Assembly: GCA_009711805.1 (NCBI GenBank)
Contig: VEMX01000061.1
Span: 1-53,024 of the forward strand
From: Balneolaceae bacterium
GTDB taxonomy: Bacteria > Bacteroidota > Rhodothermia > Balneolales > Balneolaceae
DNA length: 53,024 bases
Reading direction: 5' to 3'
This document shows, in pieces, positions 1 through 9,472 of this stretch. The translations under genes were made by a program, and so were the position numbers. The notes beneath the pieces were generated by a model, which did not search any database, was not told the origin of the DNA, and saw only the letters and a list, made by a program, of their open reading frames with translations. Each line of letters begins with the position of its first letter. Positions within the stretch are counted from its first letter, which is position 1.

Positions 1-120
1 CGGCGCATTAAAATCGTTGAACGACACCTCAATAATAGACCTATTCGAAAATTTGGGTACCTTTCCCCCATACAGCAAACCCTAAAACACCACGCAGCCT
101 CTGTTGCATTAGTGACTTGA
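1..120 (+). mobile_element. IS30-type transposase, C-terminal fragment (cut by window start)
   Basis: Frame 1 is open from the first base to a TGA at 118-120 and encodes about 39 residues. They contain LNNRP, then KFGYLSP and a terminal VALVT, the pattern of the C-terminal end of IS30-family DDE transposases (NNRPRK..GY.TP...VALQT). The rest of the gene lies left of the window, so it cannot be judged whether the element is intact. A second, decayed copy of the same tail is at 22208-22299 on the other strand. Bases 121-359 after the stop hold no gene that I can support. Confidence 0.7.
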
Positions 121-359
121 ACACAGCGTAATAATAAATTTCCAATGTATTGACCTTAGAAAAGAATGCGTAAGAAGCTGAGGTAATGAAGCGTTAAGCC
201 ATAAATCACTCCGCTGAGTAGCTGCTAAGCGAGCAAGAGGTAGGCGGTCAGGGAACAAAATCTTCAAGAAGGGTTGTTGTTTCTAAACCGTATATTCACC
301 CCCTCTCCCAATAACAATCCCAAATCAACTTAGAAAAAGCTGGAAATCAGGAATATGGC

Positions 360-2582
360 TTAAAGAGAGATTAAGTAGGTGAGCTTCACAATAGCTGCCT
401 GGCTGTTCATCAGGTATTTTTTACGGGGGTCAAAGAGATCTTCATTGTCTCCTGCAAGATGATAGGAAGTATTAAAAACCAGGAATAAGTCACTTCCGGG
501 CGTATGTATCCAATCGATACGGATATTGGTGTTAAAATCGCGTGAAAAATTATCATACTGAAGCAGGGCCTTGGCAAAGAGTTTTCGGTTTACTGCTCCC
601 AGCACCGAAAGCGATATGGTTGTAGCGTCGAAGTGTCCGTTATCGACGGGCAACTTGATGTCGGAATGTTTAACGGAGCCTTCCATTTGAAGATGTTTAG
701 ACTGACGGAAACCGATCTCAGCTTCCCAGTCGTAGCGATCGCCGCCAAAAAATTCTCCAAAGGCAAATTGTCCGGTGAAGTAAGTTCTTCTGCTGGAATC
801 GGTTTCTCCTCTTAAACGAATGCGATTGAAGGTATAATCGCCAGCTGCAATCTGCACATTCGGACGAATATTAAAGGGTTCGGTTAAACGCTCAAACTGC
901 CGGGCATAAATTAGTTGAAAACGATCTCTTCGGTTGAATTCAATACGGCTCATCCCCACAAGTTTTGTGGATTGCTTTTGCCCGTCCTGACCTTCGATAT
1001 AATCATAGGAACTTCGGAAGTTAAACCTGCGGATGAATGGAACAGCATCCCAGTTTACCGTTGGGTTGAAGAAACCCCCGCCTTTATACTGTCGCATATC
1101 CCGGCGTTGTACAAATCCCAAAGCTGGATTGTAGTTTGCCCCTACGCTGTTGAACTCAGCCTCCCCTCCATATAAATCGTTACGCAGAGAAAAAGAAAGG
1201 TGACCTGCTTCATCAGCATGGGCAGGGTCATCATCCCAAACATTAGTATACCAGGCTGAAAACTCACTGGATCCCCAAAAGCGGTATTGGGCATCAAAAC
1301 CAAGAGCTCGGTTATAACCAGTTTCATCTTCAAGATTCGTAAAAATGGTGCCCACTGTTGCCCTGGGGAATAGATCGGTTCGGAGGCGTGCTACGGTGTT
1401 GTTTGTTGATCTGGATCCGAGAAATTCAGCCATTTCATCTCCAGTTTCAATGTTCAATGCCCCAACGGAAAATTTACCGGCTTGTCCGGTGAGGCGGGCA
1501 CCAGCTAAAATTTGTTCATTCAATCCAATTCTGCGTGAGAAGAACGTTTGGGTAGAGCGGCGGTTCCCATGATCAAAAAGGCCGGCACGTTCCAGGAAAA
1601 ACTCTCTTTTTTCAGGGAAGAACAAGCTAAAGCGTGTGAGATTGAGCTGTACATCGTCTGCTTCAACCTGGGCAAAATCGGTGTTAACGGTCATGTCGAG
1701 GGTGAGGTTAGAGGTGATGCCGTATTTAAAATCTCCCCCAATATCGTAGGTATATTCTATATCGGTGGCTTCTGATTCCAGGTCGGGGCGCACTTCCTGA
1801 GCTCCTGAAATAACATAGGGTTTAATCTCAATGTTTTTTCCTCTTCGGATATTTTTGATGCCGGTTAACTCTCCATATTGTGAGACAGCAGCCAGGGCCC
1901 GGAAACTTCCGCCGTGTTCTAACCCAATGGGGGGCCAAAGCACCCGTTCATTCTTACGATTGATCATGCGTGCTATCATGAGTCCAAAATCAATGTCATC
2001 TCCCTCAGGAAAACGCAGCTGCCGAAAGGGAATGGATACTTCTAACGTCCATCCTTTATCTGTAATACGGGTCTCACTTCTATAAACGGCATCCCAGGAG
2101 AAGCTATCGAACGTCATGGTTTCATCGGTGATGTATGCATCATCCTGGGTGCCCAGGGCATTCACTTCAAAGAGATAGGCATTTCGGCCGTCTTGGTACG
2201 TATCCAGCCCTATAAACACATGGTCATCCCGGTCGTTTCGTCCACCACGCTCCAGGTTTTTTGCTCGTATGAGTTCAGGGTTTTTATCAAAAAAGGTAAA
2301 GGCAAAATACAGATGGTCACGATCGTAGGCGATGCGAACTTCAGATTCTTCTGTGGCAAGTTCCCCTTCGTCAGGCCAAATTTGGGTGAAATGAGTCACT
2401 GGCTGTATGGTTGACCAGAGAGGATCATTCAGTTTGCCATCAATGTTGGGTGCGTTTTCGGTAAAAGTGGCTCGTACCTTAAAGCGGTCTGAGTTTGATT
2501 CAGTAGTTGAATTTTGGGCATATACAGCCACTGAGGCTGTAGTTAAGCTCAATAACAAGCTCACAAAGGCGCTAATTTTCAT
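360..2582 (-). CDS. DUF5916 outer-membrane protein with N-terminal CBM9-like domain
   Basis: Predicted secreted protein of 740 residues. The N-terminus MKISAFVSLLLSLTTASVAV followed by YAQ is a type I signal peptide. The frame is open 24 codons further upstream, but that extension would bury the signal peptide, so the ATG at 2582 is preferred. About residues 30-230 resemble the CBM9-like domain that precedes DUF5916 (PNIDGKLNDPLW, ALGTQDDAYI). The rest is the DUF5916 region: alternating beta-strand segments, EKREFFLERAGLFDHGNR in the middle, and an aromatic-ended C-terminus that suits an outer-membrane beta barrel. Function is unknown; many such proteins lie near secreted hydrolases. It is followed by aat in the same direction upstream, but the gap of about 115 bp and the unrelated roles argue against co-function. 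Confidence 0.85.
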   Translation of the reverse strand: MKISAFVSLLLSLTTASVAVYAQNSTTESNSDRFKVRATFTENAPNIDGKLNDPLWSTIQPVTHFTQIWPDEGELATEESEVRIAYDRDHLYFAFTFFDKNPELIRAKNLERGGRNDRDDHVFIGLDTYQDGRNAYLFEVNALGTQDDAYITDETMTFDSFSWDAVYRSETRITDKGWTLEVSIPFRQLRFPEGDDIDFGLMIARMINRKNERVLWPPIGLEHGGSFRALAAVSQYGELTGIKNIRRGKNIEIKPYVISGAQEVRPDLESEATDIEYTYDIGGDFKYGITSNLTLDMTVNTDFAQVEADDVQLNLTRFSLFFPEKREFFLERAGLFDHGNRRSTQTFFSRRIGLNEQILAGARLTGQAGKFSVGALNIETGDEMAEFLGSRSTNNTVARLRTDLFPRATVGTIFTNLEDETGYNRALGFDAQYRFWGSSEFSAWYTNVWDDDPAHADEAGHLSFSLRNDLYGGEAEFNSVGANYNPALGFVQRRDMRQYKGGGFFNPTVNWDAVPFIRRFNFRSSYDYIEGQDGQKQSTKLVGMSRIEFNRRDRFQLIYARQFERLTEPFNIRPNVQIAAGDYTFNRIRLRGETDSSRRTYFTGQFAFGEFFGGDRYDWEAEIGFRQSKHLQMEGSVKHSDIKLPVDNGHFDATTISLSVLGAVNRKLFAKALLQYDNFSRDFNTNIRIDWIHTPGSDLFLVFNTSYHLAGDNEDLFDPRKKYLMNSQAAIVKLTYLISL

Positions 2583-2697
2583 AGAATAATGCGATGAATA
2601 TTTATTTGGAGGGAAGCTCTGGAAAAAAAGTGTAAAAAACTGTTCAATATTCAATTGTATGAACGGGGGAAATTCTCCCTCATGAGGATAGCTTTGG

Positions 2698-3285
2698 TTA
2701 AGCCAGTTTAAACTCGCACTCCTTTTCTAATGCTTGTTGAAGCAGTTGATTATACTCATCTGTATCAACTTCAATACACCCAAAACGGCCCAGGTAATCA
2801 TTATAGAATTGTGTATCCCAGAGGATGAAATTATTCTGTTCAAGAATTTGGTGGCAGTATTGAAGGGCTACTTTGTCAGCTTCTTTGGCTTTGCGAAACA
2901 TACTTTCTCCAAAAAAAGCTCCGCCCAGCTTCACCCCATACAAGCCGCCTTCAAGTTCGTTGTTTCGATAGCATTCTACACTATAGGCATGTCCCAGCTG
3001 ACTAAGCACGGTATATGAATCCAGGATCAAATTATTAATCCAGGTAGTTTCACGATTGGCACATTCTTTTACCACTTTCCGGAAGTTGTGGTTCACGCGA
3101 ATCTCAAAACGGCCTTGCCTTACAATCCTTTGCACATTCTTAGGGGAATGAAATTCATTGATTGGAATAATACCTCTTTGACTGGCAGAATACCATTCCA
3201 CCCCCTCGGCATCTTTTGAATCGGCCATAGGAAAAATTCCCTTAGAGTATGCTTCCAGTAAGGCCTCCGGGGGAATAATTCGCAT
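2698..3285 (-). CDS. aat: Leucyl/phenylalanyl-tRNA-protein transferase
   Basis: 195 residues, close to the usual size of the family. The enzyme transfers Leu or Phe from aminoacyl-tRNA to the N-terminal Arg or Lys of cytosolic proteins and so marks them for ClpS/ClpAP degradation (N-end rule). Visible family blocks are AYSKGIFPMAD near the N-terminus, the substrate-pocket stretch EGGLYGVKLGGAFFGESMF around residues 112-130, and KVALQYCHQIL followed by LWDTQF. No truncation is seen. The ATG at 3285 opens directly on the conserved N-terminal PPEALLEAYSKG block, which supports this start. Confidence 0.95.
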   Translation of the reverse strand: MRIIPPEALLEAYSKGIFPMADSKDAEGVEWYSASQRGIIPINEFHSPKNVQRIVRQGRFEIRVNHNFRKVVKECANRETTWINNLILDSYTVLSQLGHAYSVECYRNNELEGGLYGVKLGGAFFGESMFRKAKEADKVALQYCHQILEQNNFILWDTQFYNDYLGRFGCIEVDTDEYNQLLQQALEKECEFKLA

Positions 3286-3352
3286 TATATAGCTACCCTA
3301 AAACTCTGATGTTTTTTGGTTTAAAAAATTCATGCTTGGCTTAATGCAGCAC

Positions 3353-5770
3353 TTAAAAGCTGCAGTTAAGCAATGAACTCTGGTTTGTACCAATGGGCGA
3401 TCCCGGAGGAGCCGATGGGGCTGATGGAGTTTCAAAATCAGCAGGATGTTCAAAGAACCGCTTTATCATTTGGGCAGCATATTGGCTGTCAGGTGTATCC
3501 ATATTACTCAGAGTTTGGTGTAGCTGAACCAGCTTGCCATGTACAGTTGCTTTGGTAGCAGGATGAGCCTGCGAGGAGGCTTCCAGTTCAATCAGGTTCT
3601 TGAGTACAACATGGTTTACCACTCTTTGAATAGCTCCCATATATCCAGGTTCGGCTTGTTTATTCCAGCTTGCATTCAGTAGTTCATCAATGACTGTTTC
3701 CAGGCCGAGGTTATTTTCCCGGGCGCTGTATTCCACAAGGCGGTTGGCCCTTTGGGGATGAAGAATAAGACTAACAGGGATGTCGGCGGCAGTTTCTGCA
3801 ATTCCAAGGGCATCCAGGGCGGGACCTGTGTTTCCACTAAATAACTCTCTTGAGTAACCCAGGGATGAGGGCCGGGGCGGAATTAAATCTAACAGCTTTT
3901 CAGGTACTGCCAGTGCTTCCGGTGATATAGCATCTATCATCTGGGACAAAGCCTGTTCTTGCATGCGTTTATCAACGATTGAAGGAGTTGGCTGGTTGTC
4001 TCCTTTAACTTTATAGGTGTAGTTGACACCTCCAATCAGTTTTACAGTTCCTTCAAGTTGATAGCGGTGGAAAAAATAAATTGGAACCAATACTTCTTCC
4101 AGCTTTGCCATGGCAGTTCCCTGTTCAATATTTGCTTCTCCAAAGTTTTGAAGTGCTTTTTCCCGAATATCCATTACTACCGGAAGCTGTGTAGCCGGTT
4201 CTTTCCCAAAGTCCCATAAATGAGCATCCGGATGAGCCCCTCCCTGTGGACGGGCATCCTGGTCAGAAATAAACTGAAGTCCGTCGTCATGAGCATTTTC
4301 AAGCAGGTTATTGAGCGTCTGGTCTTCATTTGTTGATTCAGGAAAATCCTGGTATCCATATGCAATTACCACTTTATCCCATTCGCCTATACCTACATCA
4401 TAGGGATTGGAGAGATCTATTTCACCGTTTTTGAGTGTAGCCTGTGGATGGGGGTAGTCCATTACGGAAGCATCGCCGTTGGTGCTGGCAGCAAAGTTAT
4501 GGGCGATACCCAGGGTATGTCCCACTTCGTGAGCAGAAAGCTGACGTATGCGGGCCAGTGCCATTTCAATCATCGCTGAGTTTTCTTCACCTGCTTGTTC
4601 ATATGGAGCCAGCAATCCTTCAGCAATAAGAAAGTCCTGACGTACCCGCAGCGAGCCAAGGGATACGTGTCCTTTTATAATTTCTCCGGTACGCGGATCT
4701 GTGACAGATGAACCGTAAGACCATCCTCGTGTAGACCGGTGTACCCATTGAATTACATTATAGCGTACATCCAGGGGGTGGGCATCTTCGGGTAGTACCT
4801 TCACAATAAAAGCATCCTTATAGCCTGCCGCTTCAAAAGCCTGGTTCCACCAGCGGGCTCCGTCTAATAAAGCGCTGCGAACGGGCTCGGGAGTGCCATT
4901 ATCCAGGTAATATACGATAGGTTCTACCGGTTCACTTACGGCAGCTTCCGGGTTTTTCTTTTCCAGGCGATGACGTGCTATATACCGTTTTACCAACGAT
5001 TCCTGAATGGGTGTTCCATAATCCTGGTATGAGATACCGAAGTACCCTGCCCTTGGATCCATTTTGCGGGGCTCGTAGTTGTCATCAGGTAGCTCTACAA
5101 AAGAGTGGTGTTGCCGTACCGTAAGTGCCGAAGGGGTTGGTACTACCGAACGCACATACCCCCCGGGGTTACTTCCCGAAAATGTTAAGGTAACTTCAAA
5201 TTCCGTGTTTTTTGGGAAGTTCATGGTTCCCTCTTTGTAGATAGCGGAACGTCCTTTATCAAGGCTGTATGAGCCTTGGTTTCCGCGCTTCAACCTACTG
5301 CTCACTCCGTGTGCATCTCTCAGGAGGAAAGAGCTCATATCAATCAGTATTCGGCCGTCTTCTTCAGCAGCAACTTTAAATCCGTAGATAATGGAAGAGG
5401 CAAAAGCTTCTGAAACAGATTTTCGTTCAAGCGCATTATCAGTTTCTGCCCGGTACTCGTAGTTGGGTTGAACCATCATAATCTTGGGCCCGCGGCGCTC
5501 AAAATAGACGACCCGGCTGCTTCCCAGTTGACCGCGATCCAGGCCAATATCGTTGGAGCCCACCCCGGCGGTCAGAGAGTTTACATATAAAAATTCGGTA
5601 TCCAGTTTATCAATTTCGAGCCAGAGCTTATCCTTGGCTTGGTCGTAATAGTAGTCGAAATATCCTTCCGTTTTTGTAAGCCCTTCCGTTTTTTCGGCAA
5701 TAGTAGGAGTCTGTGCTGATACTGCAGATATAAGTAATCCAAGGATCAGAAAAACTAGCGTTCGTTTCAT
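3353..5770 (-). CDS. Secreted zinc-dependent metalloprotease (DUF5117/DUF4953 type)
   Basis: 805 residues with a clear signal peptide (MKRTLVFLILGLLISAVSAQ). The zinc-binding helix HEVGHTLGIAHN lies near residue 413 and has the extended HExxHxxGxxH pattern of metzincins, with a possible Met-turn SVMDYPHP about 20 residues later. The order (DUF5118/DUF5117-like N-terminal half, metalloprotease domain, DUF4953-like C-terminal part) matches a family common in Bacteroidota and relatives. It probably acts outside the inner membrane on proteins or peptides; the substrate is unknown. The C-terminus is Pro/Ser rich and has no T9SS tail, so periplasm or outer membrane is more likely than T9SS export. 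It stands alone, 67 bp upstream of aat. Confidence 0.85.
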   Translation of the reverse strand: MKRTLVFLILGLLISAVSAQTPTIAEKTEGLTKTEGYFDYYYDQAKDKLWLEIDKLDTEFLYVNSLTAGVGSNDIGLDRGQLGSSRVVYFERRGPKIMMVQPNYEYRAETDNALERKSVSEAFASSIIYGFKVAAEEDGRILIDMSSFLLRDAHGVSSRLKRGNQGSYSLDKGRSAIYKEGTMNFPKNTEFEVTLTFSGSNPGGYVRSVVPTPSALTVRQHHSFVELPDDNYEPRKMDPRAGYFGISYQDYGTPIQESLVKRYIARHRLEKKNPEAAVSEPVEPIVYYLDNGTPEPVRSALLDGARWWNQAFEAAGYKDAFIVKVLPEDAHPLDVRYNVIQWVHRSTRGWSYGSSVTDPRTGEIIKGHVSLGSLRVRQDFLIAEGLLAPYEQAGEENSAMIEMALARIRQLSAHEVGHTLGIAHNFAASTNGDASVMDYPHPQATLKNGEIDLSNPYDVGIGEWDKVVIAYGYQDFPESTNEDQTLNNLLENAHDDGLQFISDQDARPQGGAHPDAHLWDFGKEPATQLPVVMDIREKALQNFGEANIEQGTAMAKLEEVLVPIYFFHRYQLEGTVKLIGGVNYTYKVKGDNQPTPSIVDKRMQEQALSQMIDAISPEALAVPEKLLDLIPPRPSSLGYSRELFSGNTGPALDALGIAETAADIPVSLILHPQRANRLVEYSARENNLGLETVIDELLNASWNKQAEPGYMGAIQRVVNHVVLKNLIELEASSQAHPATKATVHGKLVQLHQTLSNMDTPDSQYAAQMIKRFFEHPADFETPSAPSAPPGSPIGTNQSSLLNCSF

Positions 5771-5841
5771 GAATCTATTTTTTAGTAAAGTTTGAAGCTT
5801 TAGCTGTGAGCACTGATTAGTGTTGAGCTATCTCACAAGCG

Positions 5842-7260
5842 TTATACAATTTTTTTTCTTTTCATACGGTCAAAATAATCGTTGGCGGCACTCATAACCT
5901 TGGGAGAGAGTAATAAAGCAACCGTCATAGTTGGAATAGCCATTACAGCATACATCCCATCAATTAAGTTAATAACCGCAGAAATAGAGGTTACCGCTCC
6001 TAATATTATAGATCCTATATAAAAGAAATTGTAAATCTTTTTTCGTTTTGCTCCTATGAGGAAGCCAAGGCATTTGGTTCCATAGTAGGAAAAGGTGAAG
6101 AGGGAACTTGCAGCAAAAATAGTTACACAAGTCATTAACAGGTAGGTTCCGGTTGTTCCCAGAGCTTCATAAAAAGCCGAAGCGGTTAAGGCAATACCAT
6201 TTTGGTCTCCGCTCTTCCATACATCCGTAACCAAAATTGCGAGCGCCGTCATAGTACAAACCACAATGGTATCAATAAAAGGCCCCATCATTGCAACAAG
6301 GCCTTCGCGTACCGGCTCTTTTGTTTTGGCTGCACCGTGTGCCAGGGTAGCTGTACCAATACCGGCCTCGTTCGAGAAAGCGGCTCTTCGTACTCCGGCA
6401 ATAATTACGGAACCAACCACTCCGCCAAGGGCTGCTTCGGCGGTAAAGGCATCGTATACAATGAGCCAGAGGTATTCGCCTAACACATCAATATGAATAC
6501 CCAGAATCACCAATACAGAAACCACATATAACACTACCATGGATGGAACCAGTGCGCTGGCTACTTTTCCAATACGTTTAATGCCTCCCAGAATAACGGT
6601 TCCCACAAATAGTAAAATAACAATACCAGTGATGAGGCTGGAGGTAAACAGAATTTGGGATTCCATGCCTGAAAAGCCTGCATAGGTGGGAATTAAGACC
6701 TGTGGAATAGCTTCTGAGAGAGACGATAACCAGCCAGGTGTAGCTTCGAGGATTCCATTGGGAATTAAAATCACATCCCGAATAGCCTGCGTAAGCTGAT
6801 TGGCCTGGAAGATGGGAAGAGCACCAAACATCCCCGCGACAGAAAAGATCACAGCCAGAGGTTTCCATTTTTTGCCGAGTCCTTCGGTAATCATGTACAT
6901 GGTTCCTCCCTGTACGTCGCCGGCGCTGTCTTTTCCGCGGTACATAATGGAGAGGGTACAGGTAAAAAACTTGGTGGATATACCCACAATGGCGCTTACC
7001 CACATCCAGAAGACGGCTCCGGGACCTCCCATAACTATAGCAACTGCCACCCCGCTAATATTTCCTAAGCCTACTGTAGCGGCCAGGGCACTTGAGAGGG
7101 CTTCAAAATGGTTGATATCTCCGGGATCGTTCGGGTCATCGTATTTACCCCGGAGGATATTGACCGCATGGGAAAAGTAGCGGTAGGGGGTCATTCGCGA
7201 ATAAATCATAAAAAATAATCCGCCTCCACAGAGAAGAATAACAAGCGGGGTTCCCCACAT
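5842..7260 (-). CDS. Alanine/glycine:cation symporter (AGCS family)
   Basis: 472 residues from the first ATG. Inner-membrane sodium- (or proton-) coupled alanine/glycine importer with about 10-11 hydrophobic segments. Family signatures are ALAATVGLGNISGVAVAI, GGPGAVFWMW and AAFSNEAGIGTATLAHGAA. The annotated start is doubtful: the frame remains open upstream to the TAA at 7315-7317, and the extra codons read LDTLEQILAAFSSF just before MWG, which looks like the usual first amphipathic helix of the family. That extension has no ATG, GTG or TTG; the only candidates are CTG at 7302 or ATT at 7308, the latter right after GGAGA. Translation may therefore begin at a non-canonical codon. Otherwise the protein is about 15 residues short at the N-terminus. 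Confidence 0.93.
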   Translation of the reverse strand: MWGTPLVILLCGGGLFFMIYSRMTPYRYFSHAVNILRGKYDDPNDPGDINHFEALSSALAATVGLGNISGVAVAIVMGGPGAVFWMWVSAIVGISTKFFTCTLSIMYRGKDSAGDVQGGTMYMITEGLGKKWKPLAVIFSVAGMFGALPIFQANQLTQAIRDVILIPNGILEATPGWLSSLSEAIPQVLIPTYAGFSGMESQILFTSSLITGIVILLFVGTVILGGIKRIGKVASALVPSMVVLYVVSVLVILGIHIDVLGEYLWLIVYDAFTAEAALGGVVGSVIIAGVRRAAFSNEAGIGTATLAHGAAKTKEPVREGLVAMMGPFIDTIVVCTMTALAILVTDVWKSGDQNGIALTASAFYEALGTTGTYLLMTCVTIFAASSLFTFSYYGTKCLGFLIGAKRKKIYNFFYIGSIILGAVTSISAVINLIDGMYAVMAIPTMTVALLLSPKVMSAANDYFDRMKRKKIV

Positions 7261-7367
7261 AAAAGATGAAAAGGCTGCTAAAATTTGTTCTAAAGTATCC
7301 AGGGTAATTCTCCGTTAGGGTTATAAAACAGCCGTAAATCTAACGAATGAGATAGTTAATTGTCTAA

Positions 7368-7802
7368 TTACCTCAAAAAAAATATTAAATCGGTAGCTGG
7401 AGGGGTTATTTCGGCTTGGCGCAGAAGCTTGGCTATTTGCGCCCGGTGATGTTGACCGTGAATGATGATATGAAACAAAATTTCTTCAACGGAATTTTCA
7501 AAAACGGCACCGCTGGAGTTTGCATATTTTATAATCTGCTCCGGTTCTTCAGCCAAATGCTTGAGCATAGAGGGACTTTGTTCCATCAATTCTTTGATTT
7601 CCTGCATAGATAGTTCGGGCCAGACGTTTATTTCCGAGGCTGAGTTTTGAATGCGGGCAGCCCACACCAATTGTGCGTGAAACAGATGAGCTAAATGCTT
7701 TTTAAGCTCACTGAATTTTTGTTTGCCGGAAGCTTGCTGAATGGCCTTCCATACTTTTTTATTGGCCCAGGAATCGTATTCAATAAGAGTGGAAATGTTC
7801 AT
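7368..7802 (-). CDS. DinB-family protein
   Basis: 144 residues, the normal length of the DinB/YfiT four-helix bundle. The metal-ligand pattern is visible: His at LFHAQLVW (about residue 42) and the C-terminal HGQHHRAQIAKLLR block around 115-128, where H..HR is typical. DinB members are mostly uncharacterised metal-binding proteins, some with thiol transferase roles (bacillithiol or maleylpyruvate types); nothing here fixes a substrate. The start lies only 2 bp after the marC stop, so the two are cotranscribed with DinB second. Confidence 0.85.
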   Translation of the reverse strand: MNISTLIEYDSWANKKVWKAIQQASGKQKFSELKKHLAHLFHAQLVWAARIQNSASEINVWPELSMQEIKELMEQSPSMLKHLAEEPEQIIKYANSSGAVFENSVEEILFHIIIHGQHHRAQIAKLLRQAEITPPATDLIFFLR

Positions 7803-7804
7803 AG

Positions 7805-8476
7805 TTACAGTCCGTAAAAGTTAGCGATGCCATTAATCACAAACTGTACTCCTATAGCTAATGCTATAAAACCCATCATTCTTGTGATGACCGTCATCCC
7901 TGATTTGCCAATGTACTTTACCAGCCAGGGGGCAATTCGTAAAATTCCGTAGGCTACCAGTGCCGTCAACAGTACGGCAGCTCCATTCACCAGGTAATCG
8001 GTCATCCCCTGGGCCTGAGAGCCAAAGCTAATAACGACTGCAATACTTCCCGGCCCGGAAAGCAGAGGCATAGCCAGGGGACTAAAGGAAACATCTTCTT
8101 TATCCATAGCCGCGTCCTTGTCTTCCTGTGTAAGTTTTTTTCCTCTTTTATCGGGGTTCATCATCGAAAAACCGGCCTGCACAATAACTAATCCCCCGGC
8201 AATTTTGATACCTGGAAGGCTAATACCAAAGAAACTTAGTATAAAAGTACCTGCTATCAGAAAGATGATAAGAACAGAAAACATATAGGTGCTGGCCTTT
8301 CGTGCAGTCAGTATTTTGTCTTGGTCGGTATGTCCGTCCATCAATGAGAGGTATATGGGCATAGCTGTAATAGGGTTTACAACCGAAAACAGGGAGGTGA
8401 AACTGGCCACAAACAATGAGGCTATGCTCATAAAGCTGGTGGAAAACGGAATTATGTTCTTAAAAAATTCTTCCAT
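7805..8476 (-). CDS. MarC-family integral membrane protein
   Basis: 223 residues with six hydrophobic segments. N-terminal SLFSVVNPITAMPIYLSL matches the MarC signature (VNP..A.P.f..lt), and PLAMPLLSGPGSIAVVIS in the middle matches the second half of the internal duplication. The family sits in the inner membrane. Its function is uncertain: despite the name, a role in multiple antibiotic resistance was not upheld for E. coli MarC. The loop around residues 105-120 is strongly charged (KRGKKLTQEDKD). First gene of a two-gene unit with DinB. Confidence 0.9.
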   Translation of the reverse strand: MEEFFKNIIPFSTSFMSIASLFVASFTSLFSVVNPITAMPIYLSLMDGHTDQDKILTARKASTYMFSVLIIFLIAGTFILSFFGISLPGIKIAGGLVIVQAGFSMMNPDKRGKKLTQEDKDAAMDKEDVSFSPLAMPLLSGPGSIAVVISFGSQAQGMTDYLVNGAAVLLTALVAYGILRIAPWLVKYIGKSGMTVITRMMGFIALAIGVQFVINGIANFYGL

Positions 8477-8600
8477 GAGCCGATAAATATAAGAAGCTTT
8501 TAGCGAATTTCTTTGTTCGTTATATTACCTTTTATCAAAGCTTAACTTTAATTAGTTCAGTAAACATTTATTTTGATACTCACTTACTAAGAATACCTAT

Positions 8601-9074
8601 ATGAACACTGCTGAAATCACCTTGAGTGATACCTTATTACCAGACGTAAAAAATATTCTGAGCCGGGATAAATCAAGAGATGAAAAGCTCTTTGCCGTCT
8701 GTGAACTTCTTGCGGATAATATTCCAACCTTCAACTGGGTGGGTTTTTATCTTGCTGATCCCAAAGGAAAAGAAGAGTTAGTTCTTGGACCTTTTGTAGG
8801 AGAGCCTACCAATCATAAACGGATTCCTTATGGGAAGGGCATTTGTGGACAGGTGGCTTTGAACAGTGAAACCTATATTTCGCAGGATGTGCACAGCGAA
8901 GATAATTATCTGGCTTGCAGTATGGATGTACAATCCGAAGTGGTGGTCCCTATCTTAAAGGAAGAATCTTTTGTGGCCCAGTTAGATATTGACTCTCACA
9001 CAAAAAATTCCATTACTAAAGAACAGCAAGAACTTTTAGAAGAAATTTGTAATCTTGTTGCTGAAGAATTTTAA
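8601..9074 (+). CDS. GAF-domain protein of the free-Met-(R)-sulfoxide reductase (fRMsr) group
   Basis: 157 residues consisting of one GAF domain. NWVGFYL, ELVLGPFVGEP, RIPYGKGICGQVA, YLACSMDVQSEVVVP and QLDIDS are all hallmarks of fRMsr (E. coli YebR), which reduces free methionine-R-sulfoxide in the cytosol. Of the three cysteines of that enzyme, two are present (Cys82 in GKGICG and Cys106 in YLACS). The one normally in the PxC..RIP segment is missing: the sequence reads EPTNHKRIP, with Asn71 there. The protein may still use the remaining pair, or it may be a non-catalytic GAF protein. The TerB-like gene follows 14 bp downstream. Confidence 0.85.
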   Translation: MNTAEITLSDTLLPDVKNILSRDKSRDEKLFAVCELLADNIPTFNWVGFYLADPKGKEELVLGPFVGEPTNHKRIPYGKGICGQVALNSETYISQDVHSEDNYLACSMDVQSEVVVPILKEESFVAQLDIDSHTKNSITKEQQELLEEICNLVAEEF

Positions 9075-9088
9075 ACCCTTATTAAATT

Positions 9089-9442
9089 ATGAGCTCTTTT
9101 TCTCTTACCGACGAAACCGCCATTGATGTATTGATATTCTGGATTGAAAGTTCTGATGGAACGATCTCTTATTCAGAACAAAAGGCCGTACAGGATGTGC
9201 TTTCCAGCATGAAATATACCATGAAGACCTTTAACCAGACAATCAGTCATTTGGGAGCTTTAAGTACTGAACACCTTAAAGAAGTGGAAGCTGAGGCCAT
9301 TCAATACGTTAAGAAACATTTCTCTGATGAAGGCAAACGGCTGACATATCAGTTATTGTATTCTGTGGCTTCCAGTGATGGTACTCCATCAACAGAGGAA
9401 AAGAAGAAGCTTGAACATCTTCAAAATGAGCTGGGTCTGTAA
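9089..9442 (+). CDS. TerB-like (tellurite resistance B) small protein
   Basis: 117 residues, all helical in character and without membrane segments. Two acidic repeats are visible: SSDGTISYSEQKAV at residues 22-35 and SSDGTPSTEEKKKL at about 96-109. This DG-x-[IP]-[ST]-x-x-E pattern is that of TerB and DjlA-type domains, which are thought to bind divalent metal. It lies 14 bp after the GAF gene and is probably cotranscribed. No ter operon partners are present, so a tellurite role should not be assumed. Confidence 0.7.
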   Translation: MSSFSLTDETAIDVLIFWIESSDGTISYSEQKAVQDVLSSMKYTMKTFNQTISHLGALSTEHLKEVEAEAIQYVKKHFSDEGKRLTYQLLYSVASSDGTPSTEEKKKLEHLQNELGL

Positions 9443-9472
9443 TAACCGGCAGCTTGTATACAGGCTTAATTC

